Assembly: GCA_946405625.1 (NCBI GenBank)
Contig: CAMJHQ010000005.1
Coordinates: forward strand, 1-64,000
Source: an uncultured Lachnospiraceae bacterium
GTDB lineage: Bacteria; Bacillota; Clostridia; Lachnospirales; Lachnospiraceae
DNA: 64,000 nucleotides
Direction: 5' to 3'
Shown here one piece after another: positions 17,221 to 25,949 of this stretch (position 1 is the stretch's first letter; each line of letters starts with the position of its first letter). A model generated the notes under the pieces. It was not told the DNA's origin, did not search any database, and worked only from the letters and a program-made list of their open reading frames with translations. A program made the position numbers and the translations under genes.

Positions 17221-18381
17221 TCATTCATTCCCACCGAACTTCTGTGCCAGAACCTCATCTGTCCACTTCTCGGTTTCAAGTATATCTTCCAGTGAAGGCT
17301 CTTCTATTACCTTATCTTCATGAAGTGTCATTGCATAATCTATAATGTCATATATTTCCAAAAATCTGCACTTACCATGAAGAAACTTCGCAACCGCAAA
17401 TTCGTTTGCCGCATTAAGTACAGTCGGCATCGTTCCTCCAAACTTTATAGCCTTATATGCAAAGTCCAATCCCTTAAATGTATCCCTGTCGGGAATATCA
17501 AGTGATATCTGACTCATCTTCGTAAAATCCAGCTTTTCACTCGGCATCGGTCTTCTCTCGGGATATGTCAGTGCATACTGAATAGGAAGCTTCATATCGG
17601 GAACTCCAAGCTGTGCCATAACAGCTCCGTCTTCATATTCTACCGCAGAATGAATTATACTCTCAGGCTGAACCAGAACCTCTATCTTTTCAGCCGGAAC
17701 ATCAAAGAGCCAGTGTGCCTCAATTATCTCAAGTCCCTTATTGACCATCGTAGCACTGTCGATGGTAATTTTCGGTCCCATCGACCAATTAGGATGTTTG
17801 AGTGCCTGTTCAACCGTAACATTCTCAAGTTCTTCTCTGCTTCTTCCTCTGAAAGGACCTCCTGATGCGGTCAACAGAATTCTTCTGATCGCATTTCCGT
17901 CATTTCCCTGAAGCGACTGGAAAATAGCAGAATGCTCACTATCTACAGGCAGTATGCTTACCCCCTTTTCCGCTGCTCTCTTCATAACAAGATGTCCCGC
18001 AGTGACAAGAGTCTCCTTGTTGGCAAGTGCTATATCCTTACCTGCTTCAATTGCGGCAAGCGTCGGACGAACTCCTATCATTCCAACAATAGCTGTAACC
18101 ACTGTGTCACTCTTTTCACAGCGGGCTACAGCCACCAGTCCATCCATTCCGGAAACGATATTTACATTTACATCAGCCAGTCTCTCTCGAAGCTTCTCTG
18201 CATCCTCTTCACGGCTTACAGCCGCAAGAGAAGGCTTAAATTCTCTTATCTGCTCCTCGAGCAGCTCTATATTACTTCCGCAGCTGAGAGCCTCAACTGT
18301 GAAATCGGGATTCTCTCTGACAACCTCAAGTGTCTGAGTGCCTATAGAACCCGTAGATCCTATGATCGATAATCTTCTCAA
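17221..18381 (-). CDS. dxr: 1-deoxy-D-xylulose 5-phosphate reductoisomerase
   Basis: A 386-residue Dxr. The NADPH site GSTGSIG is at 8-14, LANKETLV and the metal/substrate block VDSEHSAIFQ follow, then TASGGPFR, HPNWSMGPKITIDSATMVNKG and the C-terminal helical domain. It converts DXP to MEP in isoprenoid synthesis. The start codon is TTG (18381), with AGAGGA seven bases upstream and the expected N terminus. It lies 21 bases after cdsA in the conserved operon. Confidence 0.97.
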   Translation of the reverse strand: MRRLSIIGSTGSIGTQTLEVVRENPDFTVEALSCGSNIELLEEQIREFKPSLAAVSREEDAEKLRERLADVNVNIVSGMDGLVAVARCEKSDTVVTAIVGMIGVRPTLAAIEAGKDIALANKETLVTAGHLVMKRAAEKGVSILPVDSEHSAIFQSLQGNDGNAIRRILLTASGGPFRGRSREELENVTVEQALKHPNWSMGPKITIDSATMVNKGLEIIEAHWLFDVPAEKIEVLVQPESIIHSAVEYEDGAVMAQLGVPDMKLPIQYALTYPERRPMPSEKLDFTKMSQISLDIPDRDTFKGLDFAYKAIKFGGTMPTVLNAANEFAVAKFLHGKCRFLEIYDIIDYAMTLHEDKVIEEPSLEDILETEKWTDEVLAQKFGGNE

Positions 18382-18402
18382 TTTATGTTCCTCTCAGATA
18401 TT

Positions 18403-19224
18403 TTAATCCACATATAACATTGCCTGTAACAGTGTCTTCATCAGATAAAAAACAATTGGCGCAGTAAATATCATACTGTCGAATCTGTCCATAACACCGC
18501 CATGACCCGGAATAAGTTTTCCGTAATCCTTCACTTCATTGTTTCTCTTAATTGCAGATGCCGCAAGATCTCCGATAACCGCAGGTATCGCACCTACTGC
18601 ACAGATAACAAAAAGAAGCAGTGGAAGATTATCTATCGGACGTACAAACATATTAAAACCAAATCCATAGATAGCCCCGAGAAGTCCGGCACCTATGATT
18701 CCGCCGATAAGCCCCTCCACACTCTTCTTCGGACTGAGCTTCGGAGACATCTTATGCTTTCCGAACAGCATACCCGTGCAATAAGCAAGCGTATCATTTC
18801 CCCATGATGAAAGAAATATAAGGACTACGAAGTATCCGCCATCAGGAAGAATTCTCACCTGATAGAGATATGAAAGCATTACGCTCACATAGAAGAAGCT
18901 GAAAAATGCAGCCATCGTTTCCTTATCATGATACCTTGGAAATGTAAATACATATATTCCGAGCAGCACGATCATGTAGGTTACAAGAAGCGGCATAACA
19001 AACTCTTTTTTATCAAGCATAAGAATAATGTAATATCCAACCGTCCAAACATATGCAACTATTCCGGGGAGCTTCTTCTCAACTTTATAAACACGCATAA
19101 GTTCAAAAACTCCCACAAGTGACAAAAGCATTGTAACAATTCCTGTTACAACGCCTCCGAACCACAGTGTTACCACTGCAAGTATTATAAGTACTATACC
19201 GCTTATCAATCTGGTTACGAACAT
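18403..19224 (-). CDS. cdsA: Phosphatidate cytidylyltransferase CdsA
   Basis: A 273-residue polytopic membrane enzyme making CDP-diacylglycerol from phosphatidic acid and CTP. The C-terminal signature is present as KDYGKLIPGHGGVMDRFDS, and SSWGNDTLAYCTGMLFGKHKMSPKLSPKKSVEG contains the second conserved region. Multiple membrane helices fill the N-terminal half. Gene order uppS-cdsA-dxr is conserved across Firmicutes, with 22 bases between it and uppS. Confidence 0.96.
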   Translation of the reverse strand: MFVTRLISGIVLIILAVVTLWFGGVVTGIVTMLLSLVGVFELMRVYKVEKKLPGIVAYVWTVGYYIILMLDKKEFVMPLLVTYMIVLLGIYVFTFPRYHDKETMAAFFSFFYVSVMLSYLYQVRILPDGGYFVVLIFLSSWGNDTLAYCTGMLFGKHKMSPKLSPKKSVEGLIGGIIGAGLLGAIYGFGFNMFVRPIDNLPLLLFVICAVGAIPAVIGDLAASAIKRNNEVKDYGKLIPGHGGVMDRFDSMIFTAPIVFYLMKTLLQAMLYVD

Positions 19225-19246
19225 TTATCGTCCCGCCTCTAAATAT

Positions 19247-19987
19247 TTATTTTACTCCACCGTAACGTCTGTCTCTTTTTGCATAGTAAAGAATGGCCTT
19301 TGCAAGCTCGTCCTTGTTAAAATCAGGCCATAAAGTATCACAGAAATAAAACTCAGAATAAGATATCTGCCAAGGCATGAAATTCGAAATTCTGATCTCT
19401 CCGCTTGTACGTATCAGAAGATCCGGATCCGGCATACCTGCCGTATCAAGAGTTGAAGATATCATTTCCTCTGTAATATCTTCTGCTGAAAGTTCTCCGA
19501 GTTTTACTTTTTCAGCAAGCTTTCTGACTGCTCTTGTTACATCATCACGGCCGCCATAATTAAGAGCAATATTAAACTGAAGGCCGGTATTGCCTGCCGT
19601 TGCGGCCTCCAGTCTTTCGATTGCTTCTCTTATATCCTTATCAAGTCTCGAACGTTCTCCGATCACTCTGACGCGCATATTATTCTTGTTTGCACGATCT
19701 ATCGCATTGATAAGATAATTTCTAAGAATGGTCATTATACCTCTGACCTCTTCAACCGACCTCTTCCAGTTCTCGGTCGAAAATGCATATACCGTAAGAT
19801 ATTTTATACCGAGCTCCCAGGCGTCATCACATATAGTCTCAAGTGTATCCGCACCGGCCTTATGTCCGAAATTTCTCGGCATATGACGCTTCTTGGCCCA
19901 TCTTCCGTTACCATCAAGTATAATAGCCACATGAGCCGGGATCAGTTCCCTGTCCAGCCCCATTACTTCATCTGTCAGTACACTCAT
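19247..19987 (-). CDS. uppS: Undecaprenyl diphosphate synthase (cis-prenyltransferase)
   Basis: A 246-residue UppS. The P-loop IILDGNGRWAKKR with catalytic Asp25 is near the N terminus, then GHKAG, YLTVYAFSTENW, and the C-terminal PDLLIRTSGEIRISNF and WPDF motifs. It supplies the C55 lipid carrier for peptidoglycan. The ATG overlaps the frr stop codon as TAATG, so translation is coupled. Confidence 0.97.
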   Translation of the reverse strand: MSVLTDEVMGLDRELIPAHVAIILDGNGRWAKKRHMPRNFGHKAGADTLETICDDAWELGIKYLTVYAFSTENWKRSVEEVRGIMTILRNYLINAIDRANKNNMRVRVIGERSRLDKDIREAIERLEAATAGNTGLQFNIALNYGGRDDVTRAVRKLAEKVKLGELSAEDITEEMISSTLDTAGMPDPDLLIRTSGEIRISNFMPWQISYSEFYFCDTLWPDFNKDELAKAILYYAKRDRRYGGVK

Positions 19988-20529
19988 TAAACAGTCATAA
20001 GCTCCTTAGTCTTTACTTCGATCATCTTATCTATTTCAGCTGTAAACTTATCAGTAGTCTTCTGGATCTTATCTTCCTCATCCTTCTGCTGATCTTCTGA
20101 AATCTCGCCTGCCTTACACTGCTTCTTAACAGCTTCGTTTGCATCACGACGGATGTTTCTGATAGCAACCTTTGATGCCTCACCCTTCTTCTTTATATCC
20201 TTAACAAGTTCCTTACGTCTATCCTCTGTAAGTTCAGGGAAATGAAGGATAACATTCTTTCCGTCATTGTTAGGATTGATACCGAGATCTGAATTCATTA
20301 TAGCCTTCTCGATTTCCTTAACCATGCTTGGCTCCCATGGAGCGATCATAAGTGTACGTGCATCAGGAACAGAAACATTGGCAACACCCTGAATGTTTGT
20401 CATTGTTCCGTAATACTCAACCTTTATCTTATCAAGAACATGCGGGTTAGCTCTTCCTGCTCTGATTGCCGCAAATTCCTCAGTAAGCTGATCGATTGCC
20501 TTCTGCATTTTTTCACTGAATTCTGCCAT
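19987..20529 (-). CDS. frr: Ribosome recycling factor
   Basis: A 180-residue RRF, a few residues shorter at the N terminus than the usual 185. Key regions: EKMQKAIDQLTEEFAAIRAG followed by RANPHVLDKI, the domain II strand region, and LTEDRRKELVKDIKKKGE near the hinge. It splits post-termination ribosomes together with EF-G. AGGAGGG lies 9 bases before ATG 20529. It is separated from pyrH by 77 bases that contain two 18-base repeats. Confidence 0.97.
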   Translation of the reverse strand: MAEFSEKMQKAIDQLTEEFAAIRAGRANPHVLDKIKVEYYGTMTNIQGVANVSVPDARTLMIAPWEPSMVKEIEKAIMNSDLGINPNNDGKNVILHFPELTEDRRKELVKDIKKKGEASKVAIRNIRRDANEAVKKQCKAGEISEDQQKDEEDKIQKTTDKFTAEIDKMIEVKTKELMTV

Positions 20530-20576
20530 TTTAAATACCCTCCTGATTTAAAAATATAAGCAAATATAATTACATC

Positions 20577-20612
20577 ATTTATGATTCATTAAACTTTTAT
20601 GATTAATTAAAC
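20577..20612. repeat. Two 18-base direct repeats including the pyrH stop codon
   Basis: Units at 20577-20594 and 20595-20612 differ at two positions (core TTTATGATTMATTAAAC). The second contains the last codon and the TAA stop of pyrH (20607-20609). This is the same arrangement as the repeats at ylbF. Confidence 0.85.
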
Positions 20613-21308
20613 ATTTATCTTCGTTCCGATCTTCTCGCCGCTAACTGCTCGAAGAATTGAGTTTTCCTCATTAAGTCCGAAAAGGATCATCGGCATCTTG
20701 TTCTCCATTGCAAGAACAGCTGATGTAAGATCAATAACTCCAAGCTTCTTATCAACAATATCCGACATTTCCATCTCATCAAACTTCTTTGCATCAGGAT
20801 TTATCTTCGGATCGCTGTCATATACTCCATCGATCACTTTTGCTGCTAGTATTACTTCAGCACCGATTTCTATAGCTCTGAGCGTTACTGCCATATCTGT
20901 TGAAAAGAACGGATGACCGGTTCCGCCGGCAAAAAATACAACATCTCCCTTTTCAAGATATTCTACTGCCTTATCTCTGATATACAGCTCTGTTACATCG
21001 CCTATCTGATAAGGAGTCATTACATGACATGTACAGCCCTGCTGTCTAAGCTCATCTGCTGCATATACGCAGTTCATTATCGTTCCGAGCATTCCTATCT
21101 GATCGGCCTTTACGCGGTCCATATCTCCGGAAGATCTTCCTCTCCAGAAGTTACCTCCTCCGATAACGATTCCAACCTGAACACCTGCATCAACAATTTT
21201 CTTAACCTCGGCACAAACCTTTGTTACTTCCGACTCCGAAAAACCTTTTCCTGATTCTCCCGCGAGTGCTTCTCCGCTGAGCTTAAGTACAACTCTCTTA
21301 TAACTCAT
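20607..21308 (-). CDS. pyrH: UMP kinase
   Basis: About 233 residues from the ATG at 21308, preferred over the ATG two codons earlier because GGAG is then at a proper 8-base spacing. Amino-acid kinase fold: YKRVVLKLSGEALAG, the GGGNFWRGR loop, DRVKADQIGMLGTIMN and TGHPFFSTDMAVTLRA. It phosphorylates UMP to UDP. The upstream bactofilin stop overlaps the first ATG (TAATG). In most Firmicutes rpsB-tsf stand just upstream. Here they are absent. Confidence 0.97.
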   Translation of the reverse strand: MSYKRVVLKLSGEALAGESGKGFSESEVTKVCAEVKKIVDAGVQVGIVIGGGNFWRGRSSGDMDRVKADQIGMLGTIMNCVYAADELRQQGCTCHVMTPYQIGDVTELYIRDKAVEYLEKGDVVFFAGGTGHPFFSTDMAVTLRAIEIGAEVILAAKVIDGVYDSDPKINPDAKKFDEMEMSDIVDKKLGVIDLTSAVLAMENKMPMILFGLNEENSILRAVSGEKIGTKINV

Positions 21309-21313
21309 TATCA

Positions 21314-22822
21314 TTACTCCTTCTTTCTGTCTAAGCTGCCGGCATCATTGTCGTCAGCATCTTCAGCCGTAAGCGGCTCAAGTCCTTCTATTTCAAGAAG
21401 ACCGTCGGTTCCTTCACCGGCTGTCTCTTCAGACTCCTTTACATCAAGAATATCACCTGTTTCTTCAGGCGTTCCGGAAGCTTCTTCATCAAGATTTTCG
21501 ATTTCTTCATCGAAAAGCTTCTCTACGTTCACCTCCGAATATACCTGCTGGCACATTCCGTCAACGATTGCTCCTGAATTCACCTGAATAGACTTAGATC
21601 TGATATTTCCTACAACAACTGCCGAGGAATCAACTATAACCTGTTCCTTGACATCAACATCACCCTTAACAGCACCTGCTATTACAGCGGATTCTGCCGA
21701 TATATTACCAACAGAGATTGTACCTGCTCCGATCTTGACACTTCTTTCGGCAACTATCTCTCCGGAAATGTGTGCCTGATGAGCGTAAAGCTCTGTCACT
21801 TTGATATTTCCGTTAACACGTCCACCGATAATAAGTTTTCCGCTGCAGGTAATGTTTCCCTCAACTCTGCCCATAACATCGATATCATCTTCTGTTTCAA
21901 TATTTCCGATTATGGCAGTCTTACTTGTAATATATGTTGTATCCTCCGAGAGACCCGCATATACATCATTCTTGCTGATCTCTGTTTCCAAATCAGGCAT
22001 CTTATCTTCCTCCCTGGTTTTTACATCGACATCATTCTTTGCTGTCTTTCCCTTAGCGTTTTTAGCGCTTTCCTTTTTATTCTTTTTCTTCGAATTCTTT
22101 TTTTCCTCATCACGAATGCGTCTGAGCTCGGCTTCTTCTTCTGCATGTCTTGCAGCAGCAGCAAGCCTTTCTTCCTCTATAAGTCTTTCCTCTTCAGCTC
22201 TTGCAACCTCATCGGCCAAACGTGCTGCTTCAATCTTATCCACATCATTCTGAATATCGGTTATCTTATCCTCTTCTTCAACGGATGAAGGAATTTCTTC
22301 GAAGGTTTCATCAACAGACTTGAAGGTTTCATCAACAGAATTCTCAAGAGTATCTTCAAAATTCTCCCTGGATTCAGCGGCAAAAGCTTCAACAGAAACC
22401 TCTGTTATATTTTCAGCCATATCGCTGACAGATTCATCCTCTACCCATCCTTCAGGTGCATCAGGAAGACTGTCAATTTCCGAATCTATCTCTTCACTCG
22501 CCTTTTGTGCTTCAATGTCGATATTCTCTCCAAGCCTCAAACGAAGTCTTTCGGCTTCCTCACGAAGAACGGCTTCAGATATAGCATCTGCGCCACTGGA
22601 TTCGAGAGTATTACTCGAAGCATCATCTGTAGTTGAATTATTCTCAATACCACTTCCATCAGTGGTAACATTTTCATTTTGATCAGCCGTCTCTACATTC
22701 TCGGGCATAGCGGATTCCTGCGCCGATTTTCTGTTTTTACCCTTTTTCCCTGAATCAGATTCAGGCATCAGCTCGTTGACGGCCTGTGCAAAGTCTCTTT
22801 TAAAATCTTTAAAAAACCCCAT
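21314..22822 (-). CDS. Bactofilin-domain protein with long acidic N-terminal region
   Basis: A 502-residue protein. Residues about 300-430 form a bactofilin/polymer-forming beta-helix domain (ITSKTAIIGNIETEDDIDVMGRVEGNI pattern, with repeated G..V.G.....G.V.G spacing). The first 290 residues are unusual: a basic start (GFFKDFKRDFAQAVNEL, possibly amphipathic), an Asn/Thr/Glu-rich part, a 7-residue VDETFKS/VDETFEE repeat, an Ala/Glu/Arg coiled-coil (about 195-245) and a Lys-rich stretch. The tail after the beta-helix is acidic. Typical bactofilins have 120-200 residues. It heads the pyrH-to-polC operon, so a cell-shape or wall-scaffold protein is made with lipid-carrier enzymes. RBS AAGGAG is 8 bases before the ATG. 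Confidence 0.9.
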   Translation of the reverse strand: MGFFKDFKRDFAQAVNELMPESDSGKKGKNRKSAQESAMPENVETADQNENVTTDGSGIENNSTTDDASSNTLESSGADAISEAVLREEAERLRLRLGENIDIEAQKASEEIDSEIDSLPDAPEGWVEDESVSDMAENITEVSVEAFAAESRENFEDTLENSVDETFKSVDETFEEIPSSVEEEDKITDIQNDVDKIEAARLADEVARAEEERLIEEERLAAAARHAEEEAELRRIRDEEKKNSKKKNKKESAKNAKGKTAKNDVDVKTREEDKMPDLETEISKNDVYAGLSEDTTYITSKTAIIGNIETEDDIDVMGRVEGNITCSGKLIIGGRVNGNIKVTELYAHQAHISGEIVAERSVKIGAGTISVGNISAESAVIAGAVKGDVDVKEQVIVDSSAVVVGNIRSKSIQVNSGAIVDGMCQQVYSEVNVEKLFDEEIENLDEEASGTPEETGDILDVKESEETAGEGTDGLLEIEGLEPLTAEDADDNDAGSLDRKKE

Positions 22823-23086
22823 AGCATCATCTCCTTATAAGCCCTGTCTGATAGTATATCATAACTCAGACCTCAACAACAACTGTTTCATATATTGTGT
22901 CAACCCGTCCAAAAATGTACATTTTTTCACAATATTTTGTGTAATACATTATAAAAGCATTAAAAATCTCAATAAATTTACATAATATTATAAGTTTGTT
23001 AATACTTTGTTCATATTTCAGTTTTATATTTAAACCATAGATTTTTTCATAACTCTCTCACCTTATGAAATAGTGTATTTTTACAA
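22823..23086. other. AT-rich gap upstream of the bactofilin operon
   Basis: No gene is seen in these 264 bases. A minus-strand -10-like TATACT is at 22858-22853 (possible -35 TTGTTG 18 bases upstream), suiting a short leader before the bactofilin ATG. A hairpin TTTCATAA...TTATGAAA spans 23044-23070. A plus-strand TTCACA (22926) and TATAAA (22950) are 18 bases apart. Confidence 0.5.
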
Positions 23087-23118
23087 AGCACCCTGGTTCG
23101 GCAGGGTGCTCGCTTTTT
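23087..23118. terminator. Rho-independent terminator hairpin downstream of the symporter gene
   Basis: Perfect 9-base stem AGCACCCTG / CAGGGTGCT with a 6-base loop (23087-23110). On the plus strand it is followed by CGCTTTTTTT. On the minus strand, where the symporter gene ends 47 bases earlier, it is followed by TTG and an A-rich stretch, a weaker tail. It may act in both directions. Confidence 0.75.
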
Positions 23119-23156
23119 TTATACAGCTTTTTTTATAAAATCCTTTCTGTATTGTT

Positions 23157-24620
23157 TTATACGATTCTGTTCTTTACCTCTTCAAACATTACATCCAGCT
23201 TTTCATCAGCTTTCCATGTTACCAGACTGATAACGATAACAGCTATAGCCGAAAGAACAGCTCCCGGAAGCATTGCATTTACCCCGGTAAAATCCGAAAG
23301 GCTCACTGCTTTGATTCCATTATCCACAAATGGACAATACTCCCAGAAAAGAACAACTGCACTACCTGTAATAAACCCTGCCGCGAAGCCCTGCTTCGAG
23401 GTTTTTTTCATATATAACGAAATAAATGCTGCCGGACCGACTGCAGTGCTTATCATCATCACTATAACAATCATAAGCCTCATCACGTCTATATTGATCC
23501 CGCATGCTGCAAACGCAGATACTGCAGCCAGAACAAAGGCTACCATCATTATGAGGAGATTTTCTCTCTTATGCCTCTCCTCATTATCCTTCAGCTTTTC
23601 GATATAAATCGGTGCCAGCAGATCATTTACCACTATTCCCGTTATGATATTCAGAAATGTACAGCTGATCAGAACAATGAGCATAAAAACCGACAGCAGA
23701 TAAAACACCGCAAGAAACCTGTAAAGAATATCTCCGTTTATAAGGTTTTCAAACATTGCTCCGATATATCCGCTCAGGCTTTTCTCAGTATCGCGCGGAT
23801 ACAGAAGTGCTCTGGAAATTCCTCCGAGAAATGCTGATGCAACAAAAAGCAGCACCGAGAGCAGCGCCGTAAGCCTTCTGCTCTTCTTAATGATCTTAGC
23901 TGTAGGAGCAGCAAGAAATGTATTGAGCAGCGGCAGAAAACCGAAAACCATAAGTCCGTAAGAAAGGTAATTGACCATTTCCTCCGCATATAAGAATCTG
24001 GTGCCTTTCTTCATTACATTGATATAATCGCTTACGCTGCCCTGAATATCGCTCCATATTGTATTTCTTACTATTTCTCCGAGACCCATTCTGATCGTAG
24101 CCAAAGCAACAATGCACATTAATGTCAGAATAGTTAATATAACAAGCGGAATGGATGATATAAAAGAAGCTCTGATACCGATAAATATCGATACAAAGAA
24201 AGCGATCGTGACTAATACGATAATACAGATATATGATTTTCCTATACCGAAATCCCGAAGCATTCCGCCCATTACGGAAAGAATGAACGTATACAGTGTG
24301 AGAACCGCGGCAAGCAGCATGAGCGCGACGATCGTCCTTCCGAATTCACCGAGTCCGAGTCTTGCTTTAAAATATGACGGAACAGTATACACGCAGGAAT
24401 TCTTCCTTGCATATCTCATCATCCTGAATGACATCCAGCTGAAAGCAACCTGAAGCATAACAAAAAGGCCTGCATAAATCCAGGCAACCTCAGCTCCGGC
24501 TATATAGATATGATAAGGCATCACCGCCAGTCCGATGGCTGCGGCCACATATGCAACAGCAGCATTCCCCATCCTGAGAACGCCTATTCTCCTGCCTATG
24601 CAGAATCTCCTAAGCTCCAT
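23157..24620 (-). CDS. Sodium:solute symporter (SSS) family transporter, substrate unknown
   Basis: A 487-residue membrane protein with about 12-13 hydrophobic segments and the general layout of the SSS/PutP family (WIYAGLF..., YTVPSYFKARLG, FLPLLNTFLAAPTAKIIKKSRR resembling the family's loop after helix 8). Key residues of well-known members are not clearly conserved, so the substrate cannot be named. It lies 33 bases after thiN and is last in the operon, ahead of a terminator. RBS GGGGA is 8 bases before ATG 24620. Confidence 0.75.
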   Translation of the reverse strand: MELRRFCIGRRIGVLRMGNAAVAYVAAAIGLAVMPYHIYIAGAEVAWIYAGLFVMLQVAFSWMSFRMMRYARKNSCVYTVPSYFKARLGLGEFGRTIVALMLLAAVLTLYTFILSVMGGMLRDFGIGKSYICIIVLVTIAFFVSIFIGIRASFISSIPLVILTILTLMCIVALATIRMGLGEIVRNTIWSDIQGSVSDYINVMKKGTRFLYAEEMVNYLSYGLMVFGFLPLLNTFLAAPTAKIIKKSRRLTALLSVLLFVASAFLGGISRALLYPRDTEKSLSGYIGAMFENLINGDILYRFLAVFYLLSVFMLIVLISCTFLNIITGIVVNDLLAPIYIEKLKDNEERHKRENLLIMMVAFVLAAVSAFAACGINIDVMRLMIVIVMMISTAVGPAAFISLYMKKTSKQGFAAGFITGSAVVLFWEYCPFVDNGIKAVSLSDFTGVNAMLPGAVLSAIAVIVISLVTWKADEKLDVMFEEVKNRIV

Positions 24621-24653
24621 ATCCTGTCCCCGCTAAATAATTATATGGTAAAT

Positions 24654-25274
24654 CTAATCACATGTTTCCATGAGAATATAATAATTACTGCAGTCCACTA
24701 CTGCAGTATCAGCTTCAAATTCATTGCTTATACATCTTGATATTCCCTTTACCAACGTAAAGTTTTCTATCTCATACTTAAAGCCCTTCATAGTAAGGTC
24801 TGTAAGAGCCTCGGCATAAGGAAGTATCGAAATGTATTTTCCGAAAGCATCCGCCTTTCTGAGAACCGTTCTGCCGACCGCAACACGGATCCTGTTAGTC
24901 GGATCTATAATAAATGCATCAACATTTTTCTCCGTTGCCATACGAAGCAGTTCGATGCTTGAAAGAGTCTGATCCATCCTGCTTCCCGTTGCACCATATA
25001 TCAGAATTTCCGATGGATTCATATCAAGTGCATGGATAAGCGCACATTCCGTATCTATCTCATCCTTTTCAGGTTTCAATTTGATAACATTAAGTCCGTC
25101 AAAAAGTCCTACATCGACTGAATCAAAATCGCCTATGCATAAATCGGGCTTAATTCCGTTATCGGTGAGCAGTGCCGCTCCCGCATCTATTCCGATTATA
25201 TAATCTCCGTCCTTTATAGCATCCTCTACCTGAGTTATATCACATTTCCCGCCGGAGACCATTATTACTCTCAT
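24654..25274 (-). CDS. thiN: Thiamine pyrophosphokinase
   Basis: About 206 residues from ATG 25274, selected because GAGGGATAATGAT in the end of rpe gives a correctly spaced RBS and the N terminus MRVIMVSGG fits the family. The diagnostic GDFDSVD is at 48-54, with KPEKDEIDTECAL and YGATGSRMDQTLSSIELL following. It transfers pyrophosphate from ATP to thiamine, giving the cofactor TPP. It comes after rpe in the conserved prkC-rsgA-rpe-thiN order. Confidence 0.95.
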   Translation of the reverse strand: MRVIMVSGGKCDITQVEDAIKDGDYIIGIDAGAALLTDNGIKPDLCIGDFDSVDVGLFDGLNVIKLKPEKDEIDTECALIHALDMNPSEILIYGATGSRMDQTLSSIELLRMATEKNVDAFIIDPTNRIRVAVGRTVLRKADAFGKYISILPYAEALTDLTMKGFKYEIENFTLVKGISRCISNEFEADTAVVDCSNYYILMETCD

Positions 25275-25278
25275 ATCA

Positions 25279-25935
25279 TTATCCCTCAAGATGTTTCCTG
25301 AAGTTCAGCACGTTCGACGTAATATCGCTGTCAAATATAGCAGAACCCGTAACTATGACATTTGCGCCTGCTTCGAGTATTTCATCAACATTTTTAAGAT
25401 TTATACCGCCATCAACTTCAATATCCGTCTTAAGTCCGTATTCCTCAAGGAGCAAGACCGTTTCCCTTATCTTATCCAGTGCGACCGGCATAAAACTCTG
25501 TCCGCCGAATCCCGGTTCAACACTCATGATAAGTATCATATCAACCTCGGTAATTATCTCTTCAATCGCGCTGACCGGAGTTGCGGGTTTAATTGCAACA
25601 CCCGCTCTCATTCCATTTTCGTGTATGGATCTTACCATCTGAACCGGATCCATTACTGCTTCAATGTGAAATGTAACTATATCAGCGCCGCACGCCTTCC
25701 ACTTATCCATATATCTTCCCGGTTCGGTAACCATAAGATGCATATCCATAGTCACATCCGGAAGTACCTTACGGACATATTTGATGACTGGTGGACCGAA
25801 TGAGATATTCGGAACAAAGTTACCATCCATTACATCAACATGTATTTGTCTTGCTCCCGCATTATATGCAGCAAGCAGATCTTCTTCCATATGTCTGAAA
25901 TCCAACGAAAGCATAGATGGTGCAAGTATATTCAT
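25279..25935 (-). CDS. rpe: Ribulose-phosphate 3-epimerase
   Basis: A 218-residue TIM-barrel enzyme. APSMLSLDF begins the barrel. Metal and catalytic residues lie in HVDVMDGNFVPNISFGPP, MDMHLMV, MSVEPGFGGQSF and DIEVDGGINLKN, and the phosphate site in VTGSAIF. It interconverts Ru5P and Xu5P in the pentose phosphate pathway. It lies 14 bases after rsgA with GGGGGTC and GGGG upstream of the ATG. Confidence 0.97.
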   Translation of the reverse strand: MNILAPSMLSLDFRHMEEDLLAAYNAGARQIHVDVMDGNFVPNISFGPPVIKYVRKVLPDVTMDMHLMVTEPGRYMDKWKACGADIVTFHIEAVMDPVQMVRSIHENGMRAGVAIKPATPVSAIEEIITEVDMILIMSVEPGFGGQSFMPVALDKIRETVLLLEEYGLKTDIEVDGGINLKNVDEILEAGANVIVTGSAIFDSDITSNVLNFRKHLEG

Positions 25936-25949
25936 AACCCCATGACCCC

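Noticed and set aside
21801-22253. Plus-strand frames with Ser/Phe-rich products opposite the bactofilin
   Set aside because: Ser/Leu/Phe-rich composition is the mirror image of the Glu/Lys/Arg-rich coiled coil on the real strand.
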